From Bacillota bacterium (lineage in GTDB: Bacteria > Bacillota > Proteinivoracia > UBA4975 > VEMY01), in the NCBI GenBank assembly GCA_009711825.1, contig VEMY01000004.1, forward strand, positions 1 through 64,000: DNA of 64,000 nucleotides, given 5' to 3'. Shown here one piece after another: positions 42,747 to 51,575 of the stretch. Made by a program: the position numbers and the translations under genes. Below the pieces are notes generated by a model. It did not search any database, was not told where the DNA came from, and saw only the letters and a list, made by a program, of their open reading frames with translations. Within the stretch, counting starts at the first letter, position 1; every line of letters begins with the position of its first letter.

Positions 42747-44582
42747 ATGCGTAAGCTTTCACTTGTACTCTGTGTGTTTCTGATTGTTTTCAGCTTCGCC
42801 TGCTCCGGCAGCGATGTCGGCTCCTTTGGCCGCTTTGATTATATCTTTGTCGAGGACCGGGTTCCCGACCTGGAGTATGGATTTTCCGCTGTCGATATCG
42901 ATGATTTCTTCGATGAGTATTTTCGCCAACTTGTGCGCACCAACCCGCAGTTTCTGTCTGTGTTGGGCGACGCAGCAGATTTGCCGCGGCGCGACGGTGA
43001 GCTGAACGATTATTCCTACGGCTATATGCAATGGCAGCTGGCCTTTGACCAGGCGGCCGCCCAAGTCTTGGCTGGATTTGCTGACCAAGCGCTCAGCGAG
43101 CAACAGCGCCTGAACAAGGCAATTATGGAAGCCTCATTGGCCACCGATGCTGAATTCATGTATCACGGCTATCTGGTCAATCAGCACAGCGGATTGCATA
43201 CAAGTTTCCCGACATTTATGGAAAACGTTCACCAAATTGAGTCTGTTACCGATGCCGAGAATTATATCAGCCGTATCGAAGCTTTTCCGCAAGTCATGGA
43301 GCAATACATCACCGGCATAAAAATCCAGACCGACATGGGCATTATTCCACCGGACTATATAATCGAATCTGTTTTGGCGGCAATTGCAGATTTCATTGCC
43401 CATGAACCGGAGGATAATCCCTTGTTCATCGACTTTGCAGAAAAGATGCAACGGCTGGAGGATGCTCCAGTCTCTGTGCGGGATGGTCTTTACCGTCGCC
43501 TGGAGACAGAGATTGAGCAAAGCGTCTATCCCGCCTTTCAGCGGCTAGGCGCCTATATCCAAACCTTTCGGGGTCAGGGGGTTAGCCACGGTGTCTGGGA
43601 ACTGCCAGATGGCGATCGTTACTACCAAGAGTTGGTGCGCTATTATACCACCACCGACCTAACTCCAGAGGAGATATTTGAGTTGGGGCAGGCGGAGGTG
43701 GAGCGCATACAGCGGGAGATACGGGCAGTGTTGATGCGCCTGGGCTATCCGGCGGCAGATATTCCTGCCGCTTTACAGGAGGTGGCTTGGGCAGGGGTCG
43801 TGGAAGATCAAGAGGAGATTTTGGCAATCTATCGGGAGATTCTTGCCGAAACCGAGGCGCTGCTTCCCGAACTGTTTGATACACTACCCGAGACCGCGGT
43901 GGAAATCCGTCCCATGCCTGATTACCGGTCGGTTTCCTACCCCAGCCACTATGTGATTCCCGCCCGGGACGGCAGCCGTCCGGGGGTGTTTAATGTCAAT
44001 TTGCATGGCCCCCATTTCCGTTATCAAATGAAGAACCTCGCCTATCACGAGACTGTTCCTGGGCATCATTTGCAAATCGCCTTGCAGCGCGAACAGGCCG
44101 AGATTCCCTTGTTCCGCGATCTGTTCTCCTTCACTGCCTTCGAAGAGGGATGGGCGATGTATGCCGAGGGTCTACTCTTGGACGCAGGACTGGACGAGGA
44201 TCTTGAGGCGAAGCTTGCCTGGTTGGAAGGACAGCTTACTGCTGCAGCACTGTTGGTGGTCGACACCGGCATTCACTACAAACAGTGGACCCGTCGCCAG
44301 GCCTTTGAATACCTATATGAGCTTACCGGCAGGCAATACGATGTGGACCGTTATATTGCCCGCCCCGGTCAGGTGCTCGCCTATTACATTGGAATGCTTA
44401 AGTTCCGCGAGCTCAGAGAATTAGCGGAGACCGAGCTTGGCTCCGCATTTGACATCCGAGAGTTTCACAACACTGTGCTGTTAAACGGCTCAATGCCTTT
44501 GTCAGTTCTGGAGGAGCAGGTTGAGAGGTACATCGAAGAAAGACGCATTGAACAAGATGCTGCCCTGCTTCCCGCCAGCTGA
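42747..44582 (+). CDS. DUF885 lipoprotein peptidase
   Basis: The 611-residue lipoprotein has a signal with lipobox FSFAC (Cys at about residue 19). The DUF885 family signature is clear: HETVPGHH (H434, E435, H438/H439) and FEEGWAMYAEGL (E466), which together form a zinc-protease-like site, plus RPGQVLAYYIG. It is membrane-tethered outside the cell and probably acts on peptides. The SD is AAGGGGTGA. Terminator at 44585. Confidence 0.85.
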   Translation: MRKLSLVLCVFLIVFSFACSGSDVGSFGRFDYIFVEDRVPDLEYGFSAVDIDDFFDEYFRQLVRTNPQFLSVLGDAADLPRRDGELNDYSYGYMQWQLAFDQAAAQVLAGFADQALSEQQRLNKAIMEASLATDAEFMYHGYLVNQHSGLHTSFPTFMENVHQIESVTDAENYISRIEAFPQVMEQYITGIKIQTDMGIIPPDYIIESVLAAIADFIAHEPEDNPLFIDFAEKMQRLEDAPVSVRDGLYRRLETEIEQSVYPAFQRLGAYIQTFRGQGVSHGVWELPDGDRYYQELVRYYTTTDLTPEEIFELGQAEVERIQREIRAVLMRLGYPAADIPAALQEVAWAGVVEDQEEILAIYREILAETEALLPELFDTLPETAVEIRPMPDYRSVSYPSHYVIPARDGSRPGVFNVNLHGPHFRYQMKNLAYHETVPGHHLQIALQREQAEIPLFRDLFSFTAFEEGWAMYAEGLLLDAGLDEDLEAKLAWLEGQLTAAALLVVDTGIHYKQWTRRQAFEYLYELTGRQYDVDRYIARPGQVLAYYIGMLKFRELRELAETELGSAFDIREFHNTVLLNGSMPLSVLEEQVERYIEERRIEQDAALLPAS

Positions 44583-44584
44583 AC

Positions 44585-44609
44585 ACCGGGCCCTGCGCCC
44601 GGTTTTTGA
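44585..44609 (+). terminator. Terminator
   Basis: ACCGGGC-CCTGC-GCCCGGT is followed by TTTTGAT, just past the DUF885 stop. Confidence 0.75.
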
Positions 44610-44648
44610 TATCTTTGAAAGAGCTACCTTTATTGAGGAGGAATAATT

Positions 44649-45323
44649 ATGATTGAAATAATCGCCACCAGTCCGGAAGCAGCGCTGGCAATTCAGGCCG
44701 CCGGTGGCAACCGCATCGAACTCATTTCCGCTTGGTCCGAAGGAGGGTTGACTCCGTCCTATGGAATGATAAAACAAGTAGTCAACTTGGTGGATACTCC
44801 TGTCAATGTAATGATTCGGCCCCATTCCCGGTCCTTTGTATATAGTAATTATGAGTTGGCGGCAATGAAAGAAGATATCGTCATCGCCCGGGAAATGGGC
44901 GCCAACGGCGTTGTCTTGGGAACATTGACCTGGGACAAGCAAATTTGCATCCGCTCTCTGGAATATTTACTGGCTGCTTGCCAGAACCTGGACATAACAT
45001 TCCACAAAGCGATTGATGAGGTAGAGGACCCGGTGGCTGCCGTTGCGCTCCTGTCCAATTATTCTCAGATCACCACCATACTTACAGGTGGGGGAACCGG
45101 CAGCATCCTGGACAATCTGGAAACTATCCGGGCGATGTCCGACGCGGCCGGAAAAATAGAGATTATGCCGGGAGGCGGGCTAACCGGCGGCAACCTTGGA
45201 GCAGTTCATGCCCAGGTCGGCGCCAGCTGGTACCATCTGGGCAGCGCTGTCCGGGAAGGCGGAATGAACGGAGAAATTAGTGAGTCTCGAATTAGACATA
45301 TCAAGGCCGTTTTGGGTGTGTAG
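44649..45323 (+). CDS. cutC: CutC family protein
   Basis: The 224-residue TIM-barrel protein of the CutC family has GNRIELISAWSEGGLTPSYG, MIRPHSRSFVYS, ITFHKAIDEVEDP, LTGGGTGSILDNLE and IMPGGGLTGGNLG. The family was named for copper homeostasis, but its biochemical role is unsettled; some members are sugar-phosphate-like lyases. The SD GAGGAGG is strong. The stop is one base before the ATG of the HAD gene, so they are co-transcribed. Confidence 0.88.
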   Translation: MIEIIATSPEAALAIQAAGGNRIELISAWSEGGLTPSYGMIKQVVNLVDTPVNVMIRPHSRSFVYSNYELAAMKEDIVIAREMGANGVVLGTLTWDKQICIRSLEYLLAACQNLDITFHKAIDEVEDPVAAVALLSNYSQITTILTGGGTGSILDNLETIRAMSDAAGKIEIMPGGGLTGGNLGAVHAQVGASWYHLGSAVREGGMNGEISESRIRHIKAVLGV

Positions 45324-45324
45324 C

Positions 45325-46116
45325 ATGACTAAGCTACAGGCTATCGAGTGTTTTTTATTGGATATGGACGGGACAATTTATCTCGGGGATGAATTAATTC
45401 CCGGCGCCAGAGAATTTATTACAACGCTGCGGGAGCGGGGAACAAATTATATTTTCTTGACCAATAATTCCTCCCGGGACCGGTCTGCGTATCTTTCTAA
45501 GCTGAACAAGCTGGGGGTTCCCGCTGAACCCCGCCAAGTGGTTACCTCTGGGGAGGCAACTGCCCTGTATTTGGACGAGCAGTGTCCAGGGGCAAAAGTG
45601 TATTTACTGGGCACCCCGCAACTGGCCAACGAGTTTAGCAAACGCGGGTTCAAACTGGTGACCAAAGATCAGTCCCCGGACTATGTAGTGCTTGGTTTCG
45701 ACACCACTCTGACATACCAAAAACTGTGGGACGCCTGTGATTTGGTGCGGGCCGGCACCCCGTATATAGCAACCCATCCGGACTTTAATTGCCCCTTGCC
45801 CGGTGGCAAGTACATGCCCGATACCGGCGCTATGATAGCTTTTATCGAGGCGGCGACCGGCAAAAAACCCAAGGTGATTGGTAAGCCAAACCGGGAAATT
45901 GTCGATATTGTGCTTACGCGTGTCACTTGCCCCCGGGAGCAGGTGGCGGTTGTCGGCGACCGGCTATATACAGATATTGCCATGGGCCAGGCGGCAGAAA
46001 TTACCTCGATACTGGTGCTGAGCGGCGAGGCTACGGCTACTGATTTATCTCGGTCTCCTCACCAACCGGACTTTGTCTTTCCGTCCATCGCCGAATTGGC
46101 GGCTGAATTGTCATAG
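45325..46116 (+). CDS. HAD-IIA (NagD-like) phosphatase
   Basis: The 263-residue HAD hydrolase has the nucleophile motif LLDMDGTIYLG (D13, D15), the FLTNNSSRDR threonine/asparagine motif and VGDRLYTDIAMG (acidic motif IV); the C2-type cap is NagD-like (GFDTTLTYQKLWDACDLVRA in part). It dephosphorylates small sugar or nucleotide phosphates. ATG 45325 is one base after the cutC stop; a longer upstream frame overlaps cutC without support. Confidence 0.9.
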   Translation: MTKLQAIECFLLDMDGTIYLGDELIPGAREFITTLRERGTNYIFLTNNSSRDRSAYLSKLNKLGVPAEPRQVVTSGEATALYLDEQCPGAKVYLLGTPQLANEFSKRGFKLVTKDQSPDYVVLGFDTTLTYQKLWDACDLVRAGTPYIATHPDFNCPLPGGKYMPDTGAMIAFIEAATGKKPKVIGKPNREIVDIVLTRVTCPREQVAVVGDRLYTDIAMGQAAEITSILVLSGEATATDLSRSPHQPDFVFPSIAELAAELS

Positions 46117-46244
46117 TATCATCAGCCCTCCCTGGGGGCAGAAAAAATAGCCATTTATCTTGAAATTATTAAGGGTCCGTGCATGTTCTGTCATCGGACT
46201 GTGCTATGATATTTTCGTCATCACTTCAGGGGAGGAGAGTCAGA

Positions 46245-48209
46245 ATGAACAATTATTTACAGCATTGGCAACAAGCTGTTGCCGACCTCAAACATATTTC
46301 CCAGGGGGTGCAGACGGCAAGTCAGGAAGATATCCAACTCCGAGACGACCTTATCCAGCAGATTGCTAAAATTCGGGATGACCTTAAATATGCCACCGGC
46401 AGCGATAAGGTCAGCCTGCTGCAGGAACTGGGCAGCCTCAATCAACGCTTGACCGAGGTTGAAACGAAGATTCGTGCCTCCAGGGAGGGCGCAGGAAATC
46501 CCTACTTTGCTAAGGTTACTTCCGATGAGGGGTTTTTCATCTCCAAGCATTTTACCGACCTGGACAGGAATGTCGTAAAATATACGGCCCCGATTGCCTC
46601 GCTCCGCTACCGGGAGATTGGTGAAAGCGCGGAAGTCAATGGCTTCCGGCATCAAGTTCGGGAGAAGCAACAGTTGGTAATCAAGGATGCCCGACTGATG
46701 GAGCTAACCCATCACGATACAAACGGGTCTTTTATCTGTGACGCTGAAAAGTATAAAGAACTGGTGGCCGAAGAACAGGCCCAGGATATCACCGTCGATA
46801 AAGATTCCTTGCAATTCCAGCAGCCGCAAACGGAAACAGACGAGAAAAAATATGTTCTGGGCGAGATTATCGCCAAGATGCGGGAAGAGCAGGATCTGGT
46901 GATGCGCGCCCCTGCCCGCGGTGTGACCTTGGTGAAAGGGGCGGCCGGTAGCGGCAAGACAAATATTGCCTTTCATCGGATTGTTTACCTGACCAGCGAA
47001 TTTCCCGATGATTTCCGCCAGGACAATATTGCCGTGTTTTGTTTTAATGTCGCCCTTAAGCAATACCTGTCCAATATGTTGGAGGAATTGAACATCCCGG
47101 GCGTTCAGGTCCACAGCTTGGATGATTGGCTGTTCAACACTGTCCGGTATGTAACGAATATTGACAGCATCAATTATAAAGAAGATCATGACTTGCGGTT
47201 CGCCAGGACAAGGGCAGCGATGCTACCGGTATTGGAAAAGTTCTACACCGAAAATAAGCGTCGGTTGCTGGACTTGGTGGACTTTGACCCGATGATGGAC
47301 GAGCTTGCCATCGACGGCCTGAAGATCCTCAACCAGCTCTACGTATACCAGCCCTTTATCCAACATCTTAAACTAAGAGATGATTTTGGTCGCGGTAAGT
47401 ATGTCAAGACTGCCCGGATTGAGGCCTCGGATCTTTACATCCTTGCCTGGATGGTTTACCGACTTTCCGAAGAAGTGGGCGCCAATTGTTTTGGCTATTA
47501 TGACCACATCGTTGTCGATGAAGTCCAGGATTTCATGCCAGTGCAAATGGCCCTAATCAATCAGTTGCATAAGAACTCCATGACCATTGTCGGCGACGTC
47601 ACCCAGAAAATCTATCAGTATGGAGTTGATTCCTGGCAGGAATTTGATCTCAAGATTGACCGCACTCACGAGCTGACTATGTGTCATCGTTCGACATTGG
47701 AGACGATTTTATTCGCCAACGATATGCTACACCCGTCCGGCGATCAGGTTAAATCCACAACCGTTGGCCGCCGCGGTCTCAAGCCCGTGGTCAGCTGTGG
47801 CCGCAGCCGCACCGACGCCCTCAAAAAGGCAGTTTCCTTTGTCCAGGAAATAAAAGATCGCGAACCGGAAGCTTCGTTGGCCGTGCTCAGCTATCGGAAT
47901 TTTGACCTCAACTGGATTGACAAGACTTTATCTGAAGCGGGCATTGATTCCTATATTGCCTCGAGAAGGGACTGGGAGTTTTCGCCCAAAGTGGCTGTCA
48001 CCACTTACCACCAGGTTAAAGGGCTGGAATTTGATTATGTTGTGGTCTTGGGGCTCAACGACTATGAGCAGCTGGAGGCGGCTAACCGCGAGCAGGTTGT
48101 CTACACCGTGGTGACCAGGGCCCAGAAACAAGTATTTATCGGCTATGTCAAAAAATTGCCTGAAATGTTGAAATCCGTGGACACGGACCTGTATCAGCAT
48201 GTAAAATAA
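46245..48209 (+). CDS. HelD-like UvrD-family helicase
   Basis: The 654-residue SF1 helicase has an N-terminal coiled-coil (about 10-85), Walker A VKGAAGSGKTNIAFHR, HIVVDEVQDFMP (motif II), GDVTQKIYQ (III), MCHRS (IV) and TTYHQVKGLEFDYVVVLG (V), with YTVVTRAQKQ (VI). The layout with a long N-terminal arm and no 3'-5' accessory domains resembles HelD, which rescues RNA polymerase. ATG 46245 has GGGGAGGAG upstream. Terminator at 48211. Confidence 0.82.
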   Translation: MNNYLQHWQQAVADLKHISQGVQTASQEDIQLRDDLIQQIAKIRDDLKYATGSDKVSLLQELGSLNQRLTEVETKIRASREGAGNPYFAKVTSDEGFFISKHFTDLDRNVVKYTAPIASLRYREIGESAEVNGFRHQVREKQQLVIKDARLMELTHHDTNGSFICDAEKYKELVAEEQAQDITVDKDSLQFQQPQTETDEKKYVLGEIIAKMREEQDLVMRAPARGVTLVKGAAGSGKTNIAFHRIVYLTSEFPDDFRQDNIAVFCFNVALKQYLSNMLEELNIPGVQVHSLDDWLFNTVRYVTNIDSINYKEDHDLRFARTRAAMLPVLEKFYTENKRRLLDLVDFDPMMDELAIDGLKILNQLYVYQPFIQHLKLRDDFGRGKYVKTARIEASDLYILAWMVYRLSEEVGANCFGYYDHIVVDEVQDFMPVQMALINQLHKNSMTIVGDVTQKIYQYGVDSWQEFDLKIDRTHELTMCHRSTLETILFANDMLHPSGDQVKSTTVGRRGLKPVVSCGRSRTDALKKAVSFVQEIKDREPEASLAVLSYRNFDLNWIDKTLSEAGIDSYIASRRDWEFSPKVAVTTYHQVKGLEFDYVVVLGLNDYEQLEAANREQVVYTVVTRAQKQVFIGYVKKLPEMLKSVDTDLYQHVK

Positions 48210-48210
48210 G

Positions 48211-48243
48211 CGAACCCGGTCGGATTCCGACCGGGTTTATTTA
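48211..48243 (+). terminator. Terminator
   Basis: The stem AACCCGGTCGG/CCGACCGGGTT is followed by TATTTAT. Confidence 0.82.
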
Positions 48244-48336
48244 TGCCCAGCAGGAGTTCGCAAAGCTTGTATTGAATATATACAGGTGGACAGTCTTTGG
48301 GGTGGTTCTAATAGTATCAATCTTGGAGTGATGTAA

Positions 48337-49068
48337 ATGCTTAGGGGAGTAATAGTCGAGGATAACGAATACTTTCGCACTAAATTGCTACAGATAATCC
48401 ATTCCTTTGGTGGCATCGATATTGAGTATTGCATTGACAGCGGTGAAGAACTGCTAGAGATACTCAAGCAAGAAGACATTAATCTTGTATTCCTCGATAT
48501 AGGTTTGACCGGAATGTCGGGAATAGAGACTGCAAAACTTGTGCGTGCCGACTATCCGAACATAGAAATTATCTTTGTTACATCCCATGAAGAATATGTC
48601 AGAGACGCGATTCAGCTCTACGCCGCAGATTATATAACCAAACCGCTAAATATTGCTCGGTTGAAGAAAACACTTGAGCGCCTCAAGAATAGATATCTTT
48701 CTAACGAAAAGGTTATACAATTTCGTTCTGGCTACAAAACCAAGCTAGTCAAAGAAAGTGAGATTTACATGGCGGAAGCCTTTGATGATAAATCCAAGAT
48801 ATACACCGATAAGCGTATATTTGAAGCCAATTATACCTTGAAGGAATTAGAGGCCTTGTTGGACAGAGACATTTTTGTCAGGACAAGTCGTTCTTATCTG
48901 GTCAATGTGCAGAAGGTGAGCTTTATAAAAACTTGTTCACGTAAGTCCTTTGTGGTTCACTTCCACGGGAGCGACTATATCGCTTATTTAACCAAGACTT
49001 ATTACCAAGAATTCCGGCGTAGAGTGAAGGAAACCAATCAAACTGAATTTGAAGGAGAGGGACAATGA
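48337..49068 (+). CDS. agrA: AgrA-like LytTR response regulator
   Basis: The 243-residue regulator has a receiver domain with phospho-acceptor D54 (LVFLDIGLTGMSG), the TSH switch threonine and the KPL lysine (ITKPLN). The C-terminal LytTR DNA-binding domain has ALLDRDIFVRTSRSYLVNVQ and FIKTCSRKSF. LytTR factors bind paired direct repeats at about 21-bp spacing; such repeats lie before agrD at 51080-51112. Base composition here is lower in GC than the flanks. The stop overlaps the next gene by 4 bases (ATGA). Confidence 0.88.
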   Translation: MLRGVIVEDNEYFRTKLLQIIHSFGGIDIEYCIDSGEELLEILKQEDINLVFLDIGLTGMSGIETAKLVRADYPNIEIIFVTSHEEYVRDAIQLYAADYITKPLNIARLKKTLERLKNRYLSNEKVIQFRSGYKTKLVKESEIYMAEAFDDKSKIYTDKRIFEANYTLKELEALLDRDIFVRTSRSYLVNVQKVSFIKTCSRKSFVVHFHGSDYIAYLTKTYYQEFRRRVKETNQTEFEGEGQ

Positions 49069-49529
49069 TATTTCAAATGATTCTTTTTTCTGTCCCAGAG
49101 GCAATGATAGTCACTTGGTTGGTGTATGTTCTGTCAGGGGCCAAGGTGGATCTTAAGAGAATTTTGCTAATTGGCGTGTTGGTTGGGGTTTGTCTTGTAC
49201 TTATTCGTCCTCTAATAGACGTGTATTTGTTAAATGTAATAATTTATGGCTTTGCTTTAGTACTGATGTTAAGTCTTTTTAAAGTTGCAAGCTTTTGGGA
49301 GCGTTTAACTTCTGTGGCATTGTCTATGTCAATATACATAGTTACGGAGTTCTTAAATATAACCATTATTAGCTCAATACTGCAAGTTGACCCTTTGACT
49401 GTCATGGTTGACAATATCTTTACACGTTTCTTATGGTTCTTACCTCAGATAATTATTGTCTCGCTAGTTGCGTTGATACTCCAAAAGAAAAAGATAACTT
49501 TGTTTGATCATAAAGACAAGTGGGAATAA
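49065..49529 (+). CDS. AgrC membrane-sensor piece
   Basis: This 154-residue, very hydrophobic protein has about five TM helices (PEAMIVTWLVYVLSG; ILLIGVLVGVCLVLI; VIIYGFALVLMLSLF; VALSMSIYIVTEFLN; LPQIIIVSLVALIL). It ends KDKWE-TAA, and the kinase gene starts two codons later in the same frame (CCT-ATG). Joined, the two would form a 441-residue AgrC-type sensor with seven TM helices. It could be a separate membrane subunit or the product of a nonsense mutation. It overlaps the regulator gene by 4 bases. Confidence 0.75.
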   Translation: MIFQMILFSVPEAMIVTWLVYVLSGAKVDLKRILLIGVLVGVCLVLIRPLIDVYLLNVIIYGFALVLMLSLFKVASFWERLTSVALSMSIYIVTEFLNITIISSILQVDPLTVMVDNIFTRFLWFLPQIIIVSLVALILQKKKITLFDHKDKWE

Positions 49530-49532
49530 CCT

Positions 49533-50390
49533 ATGTCTAAGAATTATTATCTTTCCGCGATAATAATGTTTGCCGTGCAGCTTATTCTTCTTGCCATGTT
49601 GATTAACAACATGTTGATGGGACGCTTTGATTTTTTTCAGCCTTTTAAGGGCGAAATGATTGAGCTTTTTGTTGGCATTGCGGTGTTTGGTCTCAATATT
49701 GGTGCGATATTCATTATTAGAAACCTATATACCAGTAGTATTAGGTCTCAACGCTTTAAGATTGACATGCTGAAATTCAAACACATTGAGGAGCAAAATC
49801 GTATTTACCGTCAACACCGGCATGATCTAAACAATCATTTAAGTATTATATCTGGATTGGCTGAGTTGGGTGAACTTGAACGTTTGAGAAACTATCTGTC
49901 CTCTTATGTTGCTGCTTTTAATAGGAGTATTGTAACTGTCGACACTGGTTTGCAAGAACTAGATGTTCTTATATACACAAAAATTTCTGAAGCAACCACA
50001 AAAGGGGTAGACGTCAGCTTTTCTTGTCATTCAACCGTTACTTGTTGCCAGAAATACATTATTAGTTTGATAACAATTCTTTCTAACGCACTGGATAATG
50101 CTATTGAAGCATGTGAAAAGACATCTGAGAAAGAATTGGACATTAAAATTAAGGTCGACCCGGTGGATTATACATTTATTATTTCCAACACTTATGATAG
50201 GTCGATTGACCTAGAGAAAAAATTAGCTATAGAAGGTTACTCTTCAAAAGGTAATAGACGAGGGGAAGGTTTGTCAATTATCAAAAAAACTGTAAATTAT
50301 TTTGAAGGCGAGTACCAAATTAAAACAGATAACGGTTGGTTCTTTTTGGTTATTGAACTGCCTAAACATCGTCTGGAGGAGTGTATATGA
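49533..50390 (+). CDS. agrC: AgrC-like GHKL histidine kinase
   Basis: The 285-residue kinase has two TM helices (about 5-30 and 40-65), then an H-box QHRHDLNNHLSIISG with H97, an N-box LSNALDNAIEAC and a G-box RGEGLSIIKKTVN. It is the SpoOB/AgrC HPK10 type. It should autophosphorylate on peptide binding and pass phosphate to AgrA D54. Lacking the five upstream helices, it depends on the piece encoded just before it, in the same frame. Its TGA overlaps the agrB ATG. Confidence 0.85.
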   Translation: MSKNYYLSAIIMFAVQLILLAMLINNMLMGRFDFFQPFKGEMIELFVGIAVFGLNIGAIFIIRNLYTSSIRSQRFKIDMLKFKHIEEQNRIYRQHRHDLNNHLSIISGLAELGELERLRNYLSSYVAAFNRSIVTVDTGLQELDVLIYTKISEATTKGVDVSFSCHSTVTCCQKYIISLITILSNALDNAIEACEKTSEKELDIKIKVDPVDYTFIISNTYDRSIDLEKKLAIEGYSSKGNRRGEGLSIIKKTVNYFEGEYQIKTDNGWFFLVIELPKHRLEECI

Positions 50391-50971
50391 TAAATATTGA
50401 ATACATCGCCAACAAGATTACTCAGAAATTATATGCTGATTACGATATGGATGCGGTTGAAAAAGCGAAAATTGAATATGGGTTCAGCATAAGTTTCGGG
50501 GTAGCAATTGAGCTTACACTGGCGCTGCTTATCTCACTGCTATTGGGAACTGTGGCTATTACCCTTTTGATGATGATTTCAGCTTTGGTTTTAAGGATGA
50601 ATACTGGCGGTGCGCATTGTAGCAGTTATGACCGTTGTCTGATCTTTACTCTCTTGACTTTTATACCACTTTCAGCGCTCTTAAATTTCATTCTTACAAC
50701 ACAGACACCAGAGATTGTGTTAATCATTTCAGTATGTTTTTTTGCTGCAGCTTGTATTTTTCTGCTGGGAGTTAAGAAGAAAATGACGATGTACATATTG
50801 CTATATGCAGTAGTTACAACTGTGGCTGCCAATTTTTTTGATAATATGTTTTTGACAAATATGATGCTGGCTACTGCGAGTGGTATGTTAGTCCAAGCCT
50901 TCATGGCGACAAAACCGGGGGATGTAGTTGTCAATATTGCTGACAAGTTTATGAAAATTATTCATATTTGA
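50387..50971 (+). CDS. agrB: AgrB peptide-processing membrane protease
   Basis: The 194-residue AgrB has catalytic residues H77 and C84 in RMNTGGAHCSSYDRC, the same numbers as in Staphylococcus aureus AgrB, and about five TM segments. It cleaves and cyclises AgrD into a thiolactone. I chose ATG 50387 with GGAGGAG five bases upstream, coupled to agrC by ATGA; a GTG at 50381 is in frame. A terminator lies at 50988, so agrD is separated from this transcript. Confidence 0.92.
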   Translation: MINIEYIANKITQKLYADYDMDAVEKAKIEYGFSISFGVAIELTLALLISLLLGTVAITLLMMISALVLRMNTGGAHCSSYDRCLIFTLLTFIPLSALLNFILTTQTPEIVLIISVCFFAAACIFLLGVKKKMTMYILLYAVVTTVAANFFDNMFLTNMMLATASGMLVQAFMATKPGDVVVNIADKFMKIIHI

Positions 50972-50987
50972 GCTATAATTCTTCAAC

Positions 50988-51016
50988 ACCGCCGTATTAA
51001 CGAGCGGTTTTTTTGT
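50988..51016 (+). terminator. Terminator between agrB and agrD
   Basis: ACCGC...GCGGT with an 11-base loop is followed by TTTTTTTG. Confidence 0.65.
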
Positions 51017-51079
51017 TCTTTTATGTGGTAAATCTTGCCATAAAGTGAGGCGAAATATGTCGAATTATGTCAAAAAGTG

Positions 51080-51147
51080 CACTTTCACCGGGAAAATATA
51101 CACTTTCACCGGAAGTTCAACATTTTTCCTGTTCAAGATGATAAAAT
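51080..51147 (+). promoter_or_regulatory. Candidate agrD promoter with LytTR-type direct repeats
   Basis: CACTTTCACCGG occurs at 51080-51091 and again at 51101-51112, exactly 21 bp apart. A TAAAAT -10 lies at 51142-51147 without a good -35, the arrangement of a promoter that needs a LytTR activator bound just upstream. Confidence 0.55.
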
Positions 51148-51177
51148 AAATTACAAATCAACAGGGGGGTGAATTAG

Positions 51178-51297
51178 GTGAGGAACATAACCAGAGGTAT
51201 TGGTGCATTGATGGTTTTTGTTGCTACGCTGGGTGTTGTATCCCCGATGTGTATGGGTTGGTTCTACAGCCCCAAGAAGCCTGACATTCTCAACTAG
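51178..51297 (+). CDS. agrD: AgrD cyclic peptide pheromone precursor (39 aa)
   Basis: The 39-residue product has an N-terminal hydrophobic stretch (GIGALMVFVATLGVVSP), then C25-M-G-W-F29, predicted as the five-residue thiolactone ring, then a tail YSPKKPDILN. The tail has Pro, Pro and Leu at positions 3, 6 and 9 after the ring, the AgrB-recognition pattern of staphylococcal and clostridial AgrD (xxPxxPxxL). The start is GTG with GGGGGGTGA upstream. It is separated from agrB by a terminator and has its own candidate promoter. The N-terminal trimming point of the mature peptide cannot be read from sequence. Confidence 0.88.
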   Translation: MRNITRGIGALMVFVATLGVVSPMCMGWFYSPKKPDILN

Positions 51298-51441
51298 TTT
51301 TCTATCGCAGATCTGGCCAAGTTATGGGTGACTTCGGCAGATTTGACGGACAAAAGTCCGGGTAATGGGATTGGGTAAGCAAGTGTCCGGGTAAGGGTTA
51401 ATGATTTATATGTTCGACTTGTGTTTTGTTCCCATAGATGT

Positions 51442-51477
51442 GGTCTCTGCCGCAGGCAGTGGCCTTTTTCTTTTTTA
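51442..51477 (+). terminator. Terminator downstream of agrD
   Basis: GGTCTCTGCC-GCA-GGCAGTGGCC (one mismatch) is followed by TTTTTCTTTTTT. The 145 bp between agrD and here hold two copies of GTCCGGGTAA (51347-51390) and no gene. Confidence 0.78.
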
Positions 51478-51575
51478 GCTGGTTATTTGGTTGGATTGAC
51501 AACAGCCATTTTGGTTGTTGGAGTGCCACCGGTGACTATATATAATTTAAGTAACCTGTAAAGGGAGGGAAACCA

